A DNA stretch of 64,000 bases from Singulisphaera sp. (GTDB taxonomy: Bacteria > Planctomycetota > Planctomycetia > Isosphaerales > Isosphaeraceae): assembly GCA_027451445.1 (NCBI GenBank), contig DAIDJG010000113.1, positions 51,186-115,185 on the forward strand, read 5' to 3'. Positions within the stretch are counted from its first letter, which is position 1; each line of letters opens with the position of its first letter. A program made the translations under genes and the position numbers. This document shows positions 63,696 through 64,000 of the stretch, piece by piece. The notes beneath the pieces are model-generated. The model saw nothing but the letters and a program-made list of their open reading frames with translations, did not search any database and was not told the DNA's origin.

Positions 63696-63968
63696 TCAAC
63701 GTTGCTGCAGGTATTCCTCGACGCGGTCGGCCTTCCTCATCAGGAAGGGCACGTGCTGGTTGGTCGCTTCGACGAAGTGAGCAACGACCTTCAAGGTGTT
63801 CTCGAACTCCTCGCAGAACTTCTCGTGCTCCTTGTCGCGCCAGGTTTGACCGAGGCCGACGAGCTGGCCGTGGAGGGCTGTCATCTGGTTCATCAGTTCG
63901 TCGTTGAAACGACGAAGCTGTCCCGCGAAACGCCGGAGTTCCGCTGGGTCAACAATTGCTTGTGCCAT
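63696..63968 (-). CDS. WXG100-like protein
   Basis: 90 residues from ATG 63966-63968 (GAGG about 10 nt upstream). A two-helix protein with the turn LGQTWRDKEHEKF in the middle, that is W-x-D where the family has W-x-G, and flanking helices of normal WXG100 spacing (ELRRFAGQLRRFNDELMNQM and FVEATNQHVPFLMRKADRVE). WXG100 proteins are secreted dimers and substrates or components of type VII systems; the neighbouring FtsK/EssC-like gene fits. The cluster may continue beyond the right edge. Confidence 0.75.
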   Translation of the reverse strand: MAQAIVDPAELRRFAGQLRRFNDELMNQMTALHGQLVGLGQTWRDKEHEKFCEEFENTLKVVAHFVEATNQHVPFLMRKADRVEEYLQQR

Positions 63969-64000
63969 GGGATAGCCTCGGGATGGGTTAACCTGGTGCG

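Overview
The window looks like chromosomal DNA of a high-GC planctomycete, most likely in or near the Isosphaeraceae/Gemmataceae; the rank is inference. The signs are family-level hallmarks: a DUF1501 protein paired with a DUF1549/DUF1553 cytochrome protein, a giant PVC-type heme/beta-propeller protein, a Ser/Thr kinase beside an ECF sigma factor, Tat-exported Gfo/Idh/MocA oxidoreductases, an MJ0042-type zinc-finger membrane protein, and a short membrane protein starting with a RIRTLM-like motif. No rRNA, tRNA, CRISPR array or transposase gene was recognised.

Layout. 0-1 kb: start of fmt and all of def. 1-6.5 kb: a secreted beta-propeller protein, then the DUF1501 + DUF1549/1553 pair. 6.7-8.6 kb: a sigma-54 activator with a TIM-barrel sensor and a palindrome at its start. 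8.7-10.7 kb: two secreted proteins. 11.1-14.3 kb: ECF sigma factor and zinc-finger Ser/Thr kinase. 14.7-15.4 kb: a small membrane protein and a decayed HpcH/HpaI aldolase. 15.8-20.7 kb: two paralogous polytopic membrane proteins with C-terminal Ig-like domains. 20.9-22.8 kb: two more members of the secreted family seen at 8.7 kb. 23.3-28.3 kb: a 1672-residue SGNH/propeller/HEAT/discoidin/copper/cytochrome c protein. 28.7-31.5 kb: lutABC. 31.6-47.7 kb: mixed housekeeping and accessory genes (nagA-pyrG, two Gfo/Idh/MocA enzymes, ygfZ, a LarA-like protein, an ECF sigma/anti-sigma pair, an SppA-like protein). 47.9-53.9 kb: a GldA-GldF-GldG-DUF4340 ABC operon. 54-58.2 kb: aldehyde dehydrogenase, dusB and a class I methyltransferase. 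58.5-64 kb: a type VII-secretion-like cluster of a WXG100-like protein, a coiled-coil protein, a second small W-containing helical protein and a large FtsK/EssC-like ATPase.

Cooperation. LutA/B/C should form the iron-sulfur lactate oxidation complex; their reading frames overlap by 4 nt. The two sigma loci (13.7 and 43.5 kb) each sit beside a likely controller, a zinc-finger kinase and a membrane anti-sigma protein. The ABC operon resembles the Gld/auxiliary transport systems. The type VII-like cluster continues past the right edge and is the best candidate for a poorly described system: its translocase has coiled coils instead of FHA domains, and of three ATPase-like modules only the middle one keeps a normal P-loop.

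Non-coding structure is rich. There is a 20-bp-arm inverted repeat at 934-991, a 161-bp hairpin element at 53947-54107, and two related hairpin-pair elements at about 28.4 and 58.3 kb with opposite internal orientation. Several proteins keep a fold but lose catalytic residues (LarA-like, SppA-like, and the SGNH part of the giant protein).
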